A DNA stretch of 64,000 nucleotides from the NCBI GenBank assembly GCA_963755435.1, contig CAVWJX010000002.1, positions 310,001-374,000 of the forward strand. Reading direction: 5' to 3'. The stretch is from AP-15 sp963755435. GTDB taxonomy: Bacteria > Pseudomonadota > Alphaproteobacteria > ATCC43930 > CGMCC-115725. Of the stretch, positions 33,816 to 41,813 are shown one piece after another. How positions within the stretch are numbered: the first letter of the stretch is position 1; every line of letters starts with the position of its first letter. The notes under the pieces are model-generated. The model was not told the DNA's origin. It searched no databases and saw nothing but the letters and a program-made list of their open reading frames with translations. The translations under genes were made by a program, and so were the position numbers.

Positions 33816-34435
33816 GCGGGCGCCCCGATCAAAACCAACCGGACCCGTTCGGGCCCGTTCTCGCTGTCGACTAGGCTGAAACCCTGCGCTCGGGCTGTCA
33901 GAGCGGTAAAGTAGGCATGTACGGTGCGGGCGGTGATTTCCTCGGCGGCGGCTTCGAGCCGCAATGCCGATATTTGTTCGGGAGCCAGTGAGGCGATCTG
34001 GCCAGACGCCTCGACGCAAAGCTCGGCACCTGCGACGTCCAGCGCCACGCGGCCGCCGCGGCCCAATGCCGCGGCGCCGATAATGAGCAGGTTGCAGCCG
34101 AGCTTCTGCCGATCGGGCGGCAGCACGCGAACGCCCTCCGGGTAATCACAAGCGATCAGCGTCCCCTCGAAGACTCTGGTCGCCAACTCAAAGGGTAGCG
34201 GTCCGGTCGGGACGCCATCGCCGCCAAAGCCATAGGCAAAACGATAGAATTGCAGCCGGTTGCTGGCACGCCGCGCGCTGTCGGCGATAAGCGAAATGGC
34301 TTGGCAGACGAACTCAGGGGAACTCCCGTCGAGCAACTCGGCACCGTTGCCGACAGCCGCCAGCGGGCCGCTCAACTCATGACACAGCCGAGCCATGAGC
34401 AACGCCGATATCCGCATGTCTATGTTTGCGGGCAT
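33812..34435 (-). CDS. chpT: Histidine phosphotransferase ChpT
   Basis: This 207-residue protein has the ChpT pattern: ISALLMARLCHELSGPLAAVGNG with the phospho-accepting His19, followed by GNGAELLDG, ADSARRASNRLQFYRFAYG and a degenerate ATPase-like C-terminal domain (AAALGRGGRVALDVAG, ARTVHAYFTALTARAQGF). ChpT passes phosphate from CckA to CtrA and CpdR. The ATG at 34435 gives the usual distance to the His; a later ATG at 34417 and an earlier one at 34450 are alternatives. It is convergent with ctrA and overlaps its stop. Confidence 0.9.
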   Translation of the reverse strand: MPANIDMRISALLMARLCHELSGPLAAVGNGAELLDGSSPEFVCQAISLIADSARRASNRLQFYRFAYGFGGDGVPTGPLPFELATRVFEGTLIACDYPEGVRVLPPDRQKLGCNLLIIGAAALGRGGRVALDVAGAELCVEASGQIASLAPEQISALRLEAAAEEITARTVHAYFTALTARAQGFSLVDSENGPERVRLVLIGAPA

Positions 34436-34850
34436 TGCGCATGTTCGCATGCCCCCGTTGTCGCTGCAATGTCCGGGCGCCGACGCTCGGCGGCGCATTG
34501 AAGAGGACCCGCCGGAACGGCCGTCGCTCCGGCGGCAAATGAGCCAGCGACCTTTCTGATGAATCGGGAGCCCTTTTGCGGTGACCCGCAAAGCCGCGCC
34601 GAGCCGTGCTGCGTTGGTGGCAGAACGCCGATTTCTGGGCCTGCCAATCGGCCGGCGGGTGATATGATTATCGCGCTGACGATCACAACCGACGCGCGAA
34701 GCATTGCGCGGGCGGCTCAGCCGAGCTGTTGCAGCGGCAGAAACGGGTAAGCAGGAAAAGCTGTGTCTATTTCCTCTTTGCTCGGCAAAGCGCGCATCGT
34801 TGCGTCGCCAGGATACAATTGATCGCTGATTCCGCCAGGCGGGGCTCTGT
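34436..34850. other. Non-coding or decayed stretch before MFS pseudogene
   Basis: This gap of about 415 bases lies behind chpT. Several short frames cross it, none with a recognisable family signature. It probably holds the chpT promoter and the lost N-terminal half of the adjacent decayed transporter gene. Confidence 0.4.
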
Positions 34851-35690
34851 ATTCATCTTTGCATCGGACAAGCCCATGCATTCATTCTGGGCACGTCCGC
34901 GGCGTTGCTCGGGCGGACGAAGAGGGCGGCCCGCGCAAGACGGATCGTCCGAATCCCGGCGCCAGGCTGGGCGCCCGCCGGGTACGCAGGACCGGCGCAA
35001 GCGCCTAGTACAATGCAGCATGTCTATGTCTACGATGCGTTGAGAACACCGCGCTTCTGGCTGATCTGGTGAATCCTGTGTCTCAACGTCACCGCCGGGA
35101 TCGGCGTGCTCGGCCAGGCCTCGGTGATGAGCCAGGAGATGTTCCGAGGATCACGGCGGTCGCCGCCTCTGGTCTATTCGGGCTGTTAAGCCTGTTCAAC
35201 ATGGGCGACCGGTTCGCGTGGTCATCGATCTCCGACTATCTCGGGCGCAGGAACACCTACTTTGATATTTTTCGCGCTCGGAACCTTGCTCTACGCTCTG
35301 GTGCCCTACGCAGGCTCGATCGGCAGTGTCAGCCTGTTCGTGCTGTGTTACGCGATCATCTTCAGCATATATGGCGGCGGCTTTGCCACCCTGCCGGCCT
35401 ATCTGCGCGACATGTTTCGGCACCCGATATGTCGGGGCCGTCCATGGGCTGCCGCTCACTGCCTGGTCGATGGCCGGCCTTCTTAGCCCTGCCCTCGTCA
35501 ACTATTGCGCGAATATAAGATCGCCCCTGGCGTCGCTAAGGCGTAGACCTACAATGTCAAGATGTCCATGATGGACGGGCTGCTGATCATCGGCTTAATA
35601 TACAATAATTAGGTGCACAATCGCTTCCGCATGCGCGCGATCGAGGCAAACGCGGAGGTCGGGGGCGCACCGGTATTCGGGAGGCAATGA
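34851..35690 (+). pseudogene. Decayed oxalate/formate-type (OFA) MFS transporter
   Basis: Conceptual reading across frames gives the C-terminal half of an OFA-family major facilitator: PAPGWAPAGYAG, ALRTPRFWLIW, ILCLNVTAGIGVLGQASVM, AASGLFGLLSLFNMGDRFAWS, FALGTLLYALVPYAG, YAIIFSIYGGGFATLPAYL and VGAVHGLPLTAWSMAGLLSP. An in-frame TGA at 35070-35072 replaces an expected Trp, and the frame changes near 35145, 35258, 35420 and 35500. Two further in-frame stops lie near 35544 and 35595. The N-terminal half is not recognisable. The final stop at 35688 abuts the start of a small open gene, the normal arrangement for this family. Confidence 0.8.
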
Positions 35691-35815
35691 TGGCATCAGC
35701 TCAGAAATCTGGCGGCGGCGACGCTCTCAAACTTGTCCTCCCTTGGGGTTATGTCGGAATTCCGCTCGTATGGGGCATCGTGATGCTGGTCAATGCGCCA
35801 AAGGCGTTTCACTAA
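35690..35815 (+). CDS. Small membrane protein, OFA MFS-associated small subunit type
   Basis: The 41-residue product reads MASAQKSGGGDALKLVLP then WGYVGIPLVWGIVMLVNAPKA, one membrane helix with a W-x-x-V-G-I-P-L-x-W-G pattern. This pattern matches, to my recollection, the small proteins encoded right after OFA-family (oxalate/formate) transporters. GGGAGG precedes the ATG at spacing four and the ATG overlaps the transporter stop (TGATG). The adjoining transporter is a pseudogene while this frame is still open. It overlaps the convergent mobA 3' end by 26 bases. Confidence 0.55.
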   Translation: MASAQKSGGGDALKLVLPWGYVGIPLVWGIVMLVNAPKAFH

Positions 35816-36416
35816 GGACAAGCAATGACGCTGCGGCTTCAAGATCCTCCGGCCGATTGGCGTTGAAGAACGGGTCGAGGGGCTGGTCCGGAAACGCAAC
35901 TTGGGCAAGCCGATGGCGCTGGGTCCACTGATCGACTTTGCGCACGCGATCGGCGTCTACCGCACGGCGCAGATCTTCGCGCAACCGCACCGGCCATAGC
36001 CCGATCACCGGGTGCGCTTGCCCACCCGAGGCGACGCAGGCGAGATCGGCGTCGGCCTCTTCGAGCCCCTGCGCAAGCCGCGCGACAAGATCCCTCGGCA
36101 GAAACGGTGCGTCGGTCGGAACGCTGACGATGAGCGGGCAATCCGGCCGGTGCGCCGCCGCCCAATCGAGCCCGGCCAATATTCCCGCTAGCGGCCCGGC
36201 GAAACCGGCGATGCTGTCGGCTACCACCGGCAGGCCGAACCGGGCAAAGCGCGCCGGGTCGCCATTGGCATTAAGGACCATGGCCGCGACCTGCGGCCGC
36301 AACCGCTCGATGACCCGGTCGAGCAGGGACACCCCGCCGAGCAGCCGCAGCGCTTTGTCGCCGCCCCCCATCCGCCGGGACAGCCCGCCGGCAAGCAACA
36401 GCCCGACGATGTTCAT
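35790..36416 (-). CDS. mobA: Molybdenum cofactor guanylyltransferase MobA
   Basis: This 208-residue nucleotidyltransferase attaches GMP to molybdopterin to give MGD used by enzymes of the DMSO reductase family. Motifs are LLLAGGLSRRMGGGDKALRLLG at the N-terminus, LNANGDPARFARFGLPVVAD, the metal site PTDAPFLPRDLV, and FFNANRPEDLEAA at the end. The ATG at 36416 overlaps the fdhD stop (ATGA), so the two genes are coupled and cotranscribed. Confidence 0.93.
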   Translation of the reverse strand: MNIVGLLLAGGLSRRMGGGDKALRLLGGVSLLDRVIERLRPQVAAMVLNANGDPARFARFGLPVVADSIAGFAGPLAGILAGLDWAAAHRPDCPLIVSVPTDAPFLPRDLVARLAQGLEEADADLACVASGGQAHPVIGLWPVRLREDLRRAVDADRVRKVDQWTQRHRLAQVAFPDQPLDPFFNANRPEDLEAAASLLVLSETPLAH

Positions 36417-37297
36417 GCCGCGTCTTCGTCGGAGAGGCTCGCCTTCCGCGCGAGCCGGGGCGCCTCCTCTTCGATATGGCGAGGATCGCCATCGAAGACG
36501 ATGCGTTCGCTGCCGGCCAACGCGACGAACCGCTTGCCCTTGGCGCGGCCGATCAAGGTGAGCCCGGCCTGGCGGGCCAGATCGACGCCCCACGCGGTAA
36601 AGCCCGAGCGCGAAATCAGGATCGGGATCCGCATCTGAACTGCCTTGATTACCATCTCCGAGGTCAAGCGACCGGTCGTATAAAAGATCTTGCCGGCCGC
36701 CGAGACCTGGTGCAGGTGCATGTAGCCGGCAATCTTGTCGATCGCGTTATGACGCCCGACATCCTCGACATAGAGCAATGGCCGGTCTTCCTCGCATAAG
36801 ACGCAGCCATGGATCGCCCCGGCGGCGAGGTAGAGGCTCGGCGCGGTGTTGATCTTGCGCGACAGTGCATAGAGCCACGAGGTGCGCAACACGGCATCAC
36901 GATCGAGCCGGACCTCGTCGAATTTTTCCATCAGATCGCCGAACACCGTGCCCTGGGCGCAGCCGGAGGTCAGCGTCTTCTTGCGCAGCTTGTCCTCGAA
37001 ATCGGTCTCGCGGTCGGTGCGCACAACGATGGTTTCGAGCTCTTCGTCGTAATCGATGGCGGTGACCCGATCGTCGGCGAGCAGCATGTTCTGATTGAGC
37101 AGGTAGCCGACCGCCAGGTAGTCAGGATGGTCGCCCAAGGTCATCATCGTGACAATCTCGCGGCCGTTCAGGAACAGGGTCAGCGGCCGTTCGATGACGA
37201 CGGCGGTCTCGATCGGCCGGCCCTGGTGGTCGATGCCGGTGACGGTGCGGGTCAGGCGCGGATCATCGGGCTGCGGGCGGAGGGTGAATTCCTGCAT
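36413..37297 (-). CDS. fdhD: Formate dehydrogenase accessory sulfurtransferase FdhD
   Basis: FdhD transfers sulfur to the molybdenum cofactor of formate dehydrogenase. The 294-residue product has ERPLTLFLNGREIVTMMTLG, HPDYLAVGYLL, the cysteine loop LTSGCAQGTVFGD, HGCVLCEEDRPLLYVEDVGRHNAIDK and ISRSGFTAWGVDLARQAG. The cysteine loop carries one Cys where the Escherichia coli protein has a CxxC pair. The start at 37297 is the first ATG before the conserved RTVTGID. The window has no formate dehydrogenase structural gene. It is divergent from moaA and coupled to mobA. Confidence 0.92.
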   Translation of the reverse strand: MQEFTLRPQPDDPRLTRTVTGIDHQGRPIETAVVIERPLTLFLNGREIVTMMTLGDHPDYLAVGYLLNQNMLLADDRVTAIDYDEELETIVVRTDRETDFEDKLRKKTLTSGCAQGTVFGDLMEKFDEVRLDRDAVLRTSWLYALSRKINTAPSLYLAAGAIHGCVLCEEDRPLLYVEDVGRHNAIDKIAGYMHLHQVSAAGKIFYTTGRLTSEMVIKAVQMRIPILISRSGFTAWGVDLARQAGLTLIGRAKGKRFVALAGSERIVFDGDPRHIEEEAPRLARKASLSDEDAA

Positions 37298-37383
37298 CCG
37301 CTGATCATGGGCAGCCGCTGCTGCCGCTGCAAGCCGGTGGGGCAAACTATGGGGCAGCGTTCCCCGGGACGGTAACCCCGGGG

Positions 37384-38463
37384 ATGACCACGCCGAGATC
37401 GGGGGCGACAACCGCCGATCGCATCCCTATCTTTCAATCAGGCAAGAGAGGCGTCACGAGCGAGCACCGCATGATCGATCCATTCGGACGCACCATCACC
37501 TATCTGCGCGTGTCGGTCACCGACCGCTGCGACTTCCGCTGCGTGTACTGCATGGCGGAGGAGATGAGCTTCCTGCCAAAGGCCGAGTTGCTTACCCTCG
37601 AGGAGCTCGATCGGGTATGCAGCGCCTTTGTCGGTCTCGGGGTCAAAAAGCTGCGCCTCACGGGTGGCGAGCCGCTGGTCCGCCGCAACATCATGACCCT
37701 GTTCGGTTCGCTCGGCCGCCACCTCGGCACCGGTGCGCTCGACGAATTAACCCTGACCACCAACGGCAGCCAGCTCGCCCGCTATGCCGGCGAGTTGCGC
37801 GACTGCGGCGTGCGCCGGGTCAACGTTTCGCTCGATACGCTCGACCCGGCGAAATTCACCGAAATCACCCGCCGCGGCCGGCTCGAAGTGGTGCTCGACG
37901 GGCTCGCCGCCGCCAAGGCCGCGGGTCTCGCGATCAAGATCAACACGGTGGCGCTGCGCGGCGTCAACGACGACGAGTTCGACGACCTCGTGGCCTGGTG
38001 CGGCGAGCAAGGGTTCGACCTGGTTTTTATCGAAGTCATGCCGATGGGCGATATCGGCGGCGAGAACCGGCTCGATCAATATCTGCCCTTGTCCATGGTG
38101 CGGGCCCGGCTGCAGCGGCGGTGGACCTTGGATGACAGCGACTATCGAACCGGGGGCCCGGCGCGCTATGCGACGGTGCGCGAGACCGGGGCGCGGCTCG
38201 GCTTCATCACCCCGCTCACGCATAATTTCTGCGAAAGCTGCAACCGGGTGCGGCTGACCTGCACCGGCACGCTCTACATGTGCCTTGGCCAGGAGGATGC
38301 GGCCGATCTGCGCACACCGCTGCGTCATTCCGAGGGCGACGAGGCGCTGGTCGCGGCGATCGGCGAGGCGATCGCGCGCAAACCCAAGGGCCACGACTTC
38401 ATTATCGACCGCCGCCATAACCGGCCCGCCGTGGCCCGCCATATGAGCGTCACCGGCGGGTGA
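37384..38463 (+). CDS. moaA: GTP 3',8-cyclase MoaA
   Basis: MoaA is a radical-SAM enzyme starting molybdopterin synthesis. The 359-residue protein has the N-terminal cluster motif CDFRCVYCM, the SAM-binding KKLRLTGGEPLVRRNI, the C-terminal cluster CESCNRVRLTCTG and the essential C-terminal Gly-Gly. The start used gives 29 residues before the conserved MIDPFGRTITYLR; an ATG at 37471 is an alternative that begins at the usual family start. It is divergent from fdhD with 86 bases between them, and overlaps nadK (GTGA). Confidence 0.94.
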   Translation: MTTPRSGATTADRIPIFQSGKRGVTSEHRMIDPFGRTITYLRVSVTDRCDFRCVYCMAEEMSFLPKAELLTLEELDRVCSAFVGLGVKKLRLTGGEPLVRRNIMTLFGSLGRHLGTGALDELTLTTNGSQLARYAGELRDCGVRRVNVSLDTLDPAKFTEITRRGRLEVVLDGLAAAKAAGLAIKINTVALRGVNDDEFDDLVAWCGEQGFDLVFIEVMPMGDIGGENRLDQYLPLSMVRARLQRRWTLDDSDYRTGGPARYATVRETGARLGFITPLTHNFCESCNRVRLTCTGTLYMCLGQEDAADLRTPLRHSEGDEALVAAIGEAIARKPKGHDFIIDRRHNRPAVARHMSVTGG

Positions 38464-39248
38464 GCGCGGTCGCACCGCCGCGGACCGCGCCCCGCATCAC
38501 CATTGTCGCGGCCGAGACCGAAGCGGCGCAACAGGCTCTGGCCGAACTGAGCCGCACCTATCCCCACGTCGAACCCGAGCAGGCTGAGCTGGTTATTACC
38601 CTCGGCGGTGACGGTTTCATGCTAGAGACGTTGCACCGCTTTCTGCCTCAAGGGGTGCCGATCTACGGCATGCACCGCGGCAGCGTCGGTTTTCTGATGA
38701 ACGCCTATCGACCGGACGGGCTGTTCGAGCGCCTGGCTACCGCCCAGCCAGTCGTTCTGCATCCGCTTGAGATGATCGCACGCGAATATGACGGCGGCCG
38801 CCACCGCGCGCTCGCCTTCAACGAGGTGTCGCTGTTGCGCGAGACCCGCCAGGCCGCCAAGCTGCGGATCACGGTCGACGGCGTGGTGCGCCTCGACGAA
38901 CTGATGGCCGATGGCGTACTGGTCGCCACCCCGGTCGGCAGCACCGCCTATAACCTGTCGGCGCACGGCCCGATCATCCCGCTCGATGCCGGTGTCCTGG
39001 CGCTGACCCCGATCAGCGCCTTCCGCCCGCGACGCTGGCGCGGGGCATTGCTGCGCCATCAGGCGCAGGTCAGGATCGACGCGCTCGAAACCGACAAGCG
39101 TCCGGTCAGCGCGGTCGCTGATTTCACCGAGGCGCGCGACATCGTCAGCGTCGAGATCCACGAAAATCGCGACATCGCGATGACCCTGCTGTTCGACGAC
39201 GAGGCCAACCTTGAAGAGCGCGTCTTCAAGGAGCAATTCGCCACCTGA
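38460..39248 (+). CDS. nadK: NAD kinase
   Basis: This 262-residue enzyme phosphorylates NAD to NADP. It has the family signatures LVITLGGDGFMLETL, GMHRGSVGFLMN, ALAFNEVSLLRET and the strand VATPVGSTAYNLSAHGPIIPL. The short N-terminal region and the total length suit the alphaproteobacterial form. The GTG start overlaps the moaA stop. Placement after moaA is an operon arrangement whose logic is not obvious. Confidence 0.93.
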   Translation: MSAVAPPRTAPRITIVAAETEAAQQALAELSRTYPHVEPEQAELVITLGGDGFMLETLHRFLPQGVPIYGMHRGSVGFLMNAYRPDGLFERLATAQPVVLHPLEMIAREYDGGRHRALAFNEVSLLRETRQAAKLRITVDGVVRLDELMADGVLVATPVGSTAYNLSAHGPIIPLDAGVLALTPISAFRPRRWRGALLRHQAQVRIDALETDKRPVSAVADFTEARDIVSVEIHENRDIAMTLLFDDEANLEERVFKEQFAT

Positions 39249-39320
39249 GGCGGCGTGATAATGGCTTGGGTCGGCGCGGGCCTAGTCGTAATTTATCGTG
39301 ACAATCGCCGGCGGCAAGCC

Positions 39321-39352
39321 GGCCTGACCGGGACCGGGCTGGCGGTCAGGCC
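39321..39352. terminator. Perfect inverted repeat between convergent genes
   Basis: GGCCTGACCG (39321-39330) pairs perfectly with CGGTCAGGCC (39343-39352) across a 12-base loop. It lies in the 119-base gap between the nadK stop and the convergent dehydrogenase stop, so it could terminate both. No T-run follows on either strand, which weakens the intrinsic terminator call. Confidence 0.5.
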
Positions 39353-39367
39353 GATGGCAGCGGTTGC

Positions 39368-40339
39368 TCAGTCGCGCAGTTCAGGGACGATCCAGAACGG
39401 CTTTTGGCCGCGCTCGACCCGCTCGAAATTGTCGAAAGCGTTGCGCCAGCGCTTCCAGTGATTGTCCCAGGTCGGCCCGGCGCCGTGCGGGCTGAAGGTG
39501 ATGTTCTTCAAGGTGAACAGCTCGTGGTCGGGCTTGGGCGGCTCCTCGACCATCACGTCGAGCCCGGCGCCCAGGATCTTCTCGTCGCGCAGCGCATTGT
39601 AGAGCGCCTTTTCGTCGACCACCGGTCCGCGGCAGGTGTTGATCAGGATTGCCGTCGGCTTCATCCATCCCAGCTCGCGCTCGCCGATCAGATTGTGCGT
39701 CGACAAGTCCAACGGCACATGCAGGGTGACGATGTCGGAGGTCTTGATAAGCTCGGGGAACAGCGCAAAGCGCACGCCTAGCGCATCCTCATGGTCGGTG
39801 GTCAGACGGTTAATATCGTAATATTTGATGTGCATGTCGAAGGCCTTGGCCCGGCGTGCCACTTTCTTGCCGATGTTGCCGAGGCCGATGATGCCCAGGG
39901 TCTTGTCTTCGAGCTCGTAAAGCTTGGTGGCGTTGAAGTCATTGCCGCGCCAGCGCCCCGAAGACACGCCCTCGTGCTGCCAGATCAATTTGCGGGCGAC
40001 CGCCAGCATCAGCATCATCGCGTGCTCGGCAACCGCTGTCGAATTGGCGCCGCCATTGTTGCAGATCGGCACGCCGGCCGACCGCGCCGCCTCGAGATCG
40101 TAAGTGTTGTAGCCGGCGCTTAAGGTCTGCACGATCCGCAGTTTCGGCGCCTTCTGGTAGAAATCCGCACCGTGGGGAAATTGGCCGGCGCCGATGTAGT
40201 ACTCGGTGTCCTTCAACAGATTGAAGAATTCCGGCCGGCCATGCGGCGCCATAACCAGGTCATAGCCCGGCGGCAACAGCTCGCGGGCGATCTCCAATGT
40301 TTCTTCGGAATGGGTGGCGGGGGTCAGGATGCGAGGCAT
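39368..40339 (-). CDS. D-2-hydroxyacid dehydrogenase, NAD-dependent
   Basis: This 323-residue Rossmann-fold enzyme reduces 2-ketoacids to D-2-hydroxyacids or acts in reverse. Features are LGIIGLGNIGKKVARRAKAF (dinucleotide fold), NTCRGPVVDEKALYNAL with the catalytic Arg, the Glu in VEEPPKPDHELF and the catalytic His in ITFSPHGAG. The specific substrate (formate, glyoxylate, phosphoglycerate-like) cannot be assigned. The ATG at 40339 has AGGAGA upstream. It is divergent from an FMN-dependent 2-hydroxyacid dehydrogenase with about 210 bases between starts. Confidence 0.9.
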   Translation of the reverse strand: MPRILTPATHSEETLEIARELLPPGYDLVMAPHGRPEFFNLLKDTEYYIGAGQFPHGADFYQKAPKLRIVQTLSAGYNTYDLEAARSAGVPICNNGGANSTAVAEHAMMLMLAVARKLIWQHEGVSSGRWRGNDFNATKLYELEDKTLGIIGLGNIGKKVARRAKAFDMHIKYYDINRLTTDHEDALGVRFALFPELIKTSDIVTLHVPLDLSTHNLIGERELGWMKPTAILINTCRGPVVDEKALYNALRDEKILGAGLDVMVEEPPKPDHELFTLKNITFSPHGAGPTWDNHWKRWRNAFDNFERVERGQKPFWIVPELRD

Positions 40340-40548
40340 CAGGCGTCTCCTCTTTGGCGGGATTGTCGCGTCCGGGCGAGCAAAAGAGCCGGCATCGTAA
40401 CGGCACCGCACGAGCACCCCCAAGCGCAAAAGCAGCTTCCGACCGGATTGCCCCGGCACGAGGCCTCGGCTAGGGTGCAGCGCTCTCGTCTCCGAGCTTA
40501 AAGCCTCGGCCTTGCCACAGAAAACGAAACCAGCGGGGTAGCCGAACG

Positions 40549-41643
40549 ATGCCCGAATCGATCGAGGACCGCTTTCAGAACCTGCACGAGTTTGTCACGC
40601 AGGCGCGAACCAATCTCAACCGCAACAACTGGGACTATCTGATCGGCGGCTCCGAGACCGAATCGACCCTGGCGCGCAACCGGCTGGCGCTCGATGCGAT
40701 CGGTTTTCGGCCGCGGGTGTTGCGCGATGTGTCGAACATCGATTGCAGCCGCACCTTGTTCGGCAAAAAGCTGCGCATCCCGGTGCTGTGCGCGCCGGTC
40801 GGCTCGTTGGAAGTGTTCGAGCCCGGCGGCGGCGCTACCGTCGCCGCGGCGACGCGCGAATTCGGTAATGGCATGATCTTGAGTTCGGTATCGCACCCGG
40901 GGCTCGACAAGACCGCCGAAGCTTCCGGCAGCGGCTTCAAGATTTTCCAGCTTTACGTGCGCGGCGATGCCGCCTGGGTCGACGACCATGTCGGCCGCGC
41001 CATTGCGAAGGGTTACGATGCCTTTTGCCTGACAGTCGACACCGACAGCTATAGCCGGCGCGAGCGCGACATCGCCAAGCGTCACCAGCGCCGCCGGGTC
41101 CGTGTCGATGACGCCCGCATCTACCAGGCCCAGTTCAATTGGCGGGACATCGAGCGGATCAAGAAGAACTTCGATATCCCGCTGATCTTGAAGGGCATCG
41201 CCACCGCCGAGGACGCCAAGTTGGCGCTCGATCATGGGGTCGATTGCGTTTACGTATCGAATCATGGCGGCCGCCAGCTCGATCAGGGCGTCGGCTCGAT
41301 CGAGGTGCTGCCGGAGGTCGTCGAAGCGGTTGGCGGGCGCGCCCGCATCCTGGTCGATGGCGGCATCAGCCGCGGCACCGACGTCGTCAAGGCCCTGATC
41401 CTCGGCGCTGACGCCGTCGCCTGCGGCCGGCTCTATGTCTATGGTCTCGCCGCCGGCGGCGCCGAGGGGGTGGTGCGCCTCTTCGAGATCCTCGAAGACG
41501 AGATCCGCATCTGCCTGTCACTGCTCGGGGTCACCGGCTACGACCAGCTCGACAAGACTTACATCCGGCCGGCGCGTCAGGTGGTGCCGGCACACGTGCA
41601 CAGCGCCTTTCCCCACCTCAATTTACCGCGCGAGACCTATTAG
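40549..41643 (+). CDS. FMN-dependent alpha-hydroxyacid dehydrogenase/oxidase
   Basis: This 364-residue TIM-barrel flavoenzyme belongs to the lactate/glycolate/mandelate dehydrogenase family. The N-terminal segment WDYLIGGSETESTLARN, PVLCAPVGSLEVFEPGGG, the active-site loop LILKGIATAEDAK and the conserved YVSNHGGRQLDQG (catalytic His) and GGISRGTDVVKAL are present. These enzymes oxidise L-2-hydroxyacids to 2-ketoacids with FMN. The enzyme is divergent from the D-specific dehydrogenase, so together they could interconvert a hydroxyacid of both configurations. Confidence 0.9.
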   Translation: MPESIEDRFQNLHEFVTQARTNLNRNNWDYLIGGSETESTLARNRLALDAIGFRPRVLRDVSNIDCSRTLFGKKLRIPVLCAPVGSLEVFEPGGGATVAAATREFGNGMILSSVSHPGLDKTAEASGSGFKIFQLYVRGDAAWVDDHVGRAIAKGYDAFCLTVDTDSYSRRERDIAKRHQRRRVRVDDARIYQAQFNWRDIERIKKNFDIPLILKGIATAEDAKLALDHGVDCVYVSNHGGRQLDQGVGSIEVLPEVVEAVGGRARILVDGGISRGTDVVKALILGADAVACGRLYVYGLAAGGAEGVVRLFEILEDEIRICLSLLGVTGYDQLDKTYIRPARQVVPAHVHSAFPHLNLPRETY

Positions 41644-41813
41644 CCGGATCACCCCGGGTCAGGAGCAGCACGTCGGCCGCACGCGGCTGCCGCCACGGCC
41701 GGTCGCAGCGGTGCCGAGGCGGCGGGCCCCTCTGACGCGTTGCAGCCGGGCGCCGCCCGGCCTATCTTGCGTGCGATTCCGCCCTCACAATCGGCGATAA
41801 AGCGAGTGATCCC

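Noticed and set aside
37298..37383. Possible molybdenum-cofactor riboswitch between fdhD and moaA
   Set aside because: The gap is only 86 bases and I could not draw the conserved paired stems.
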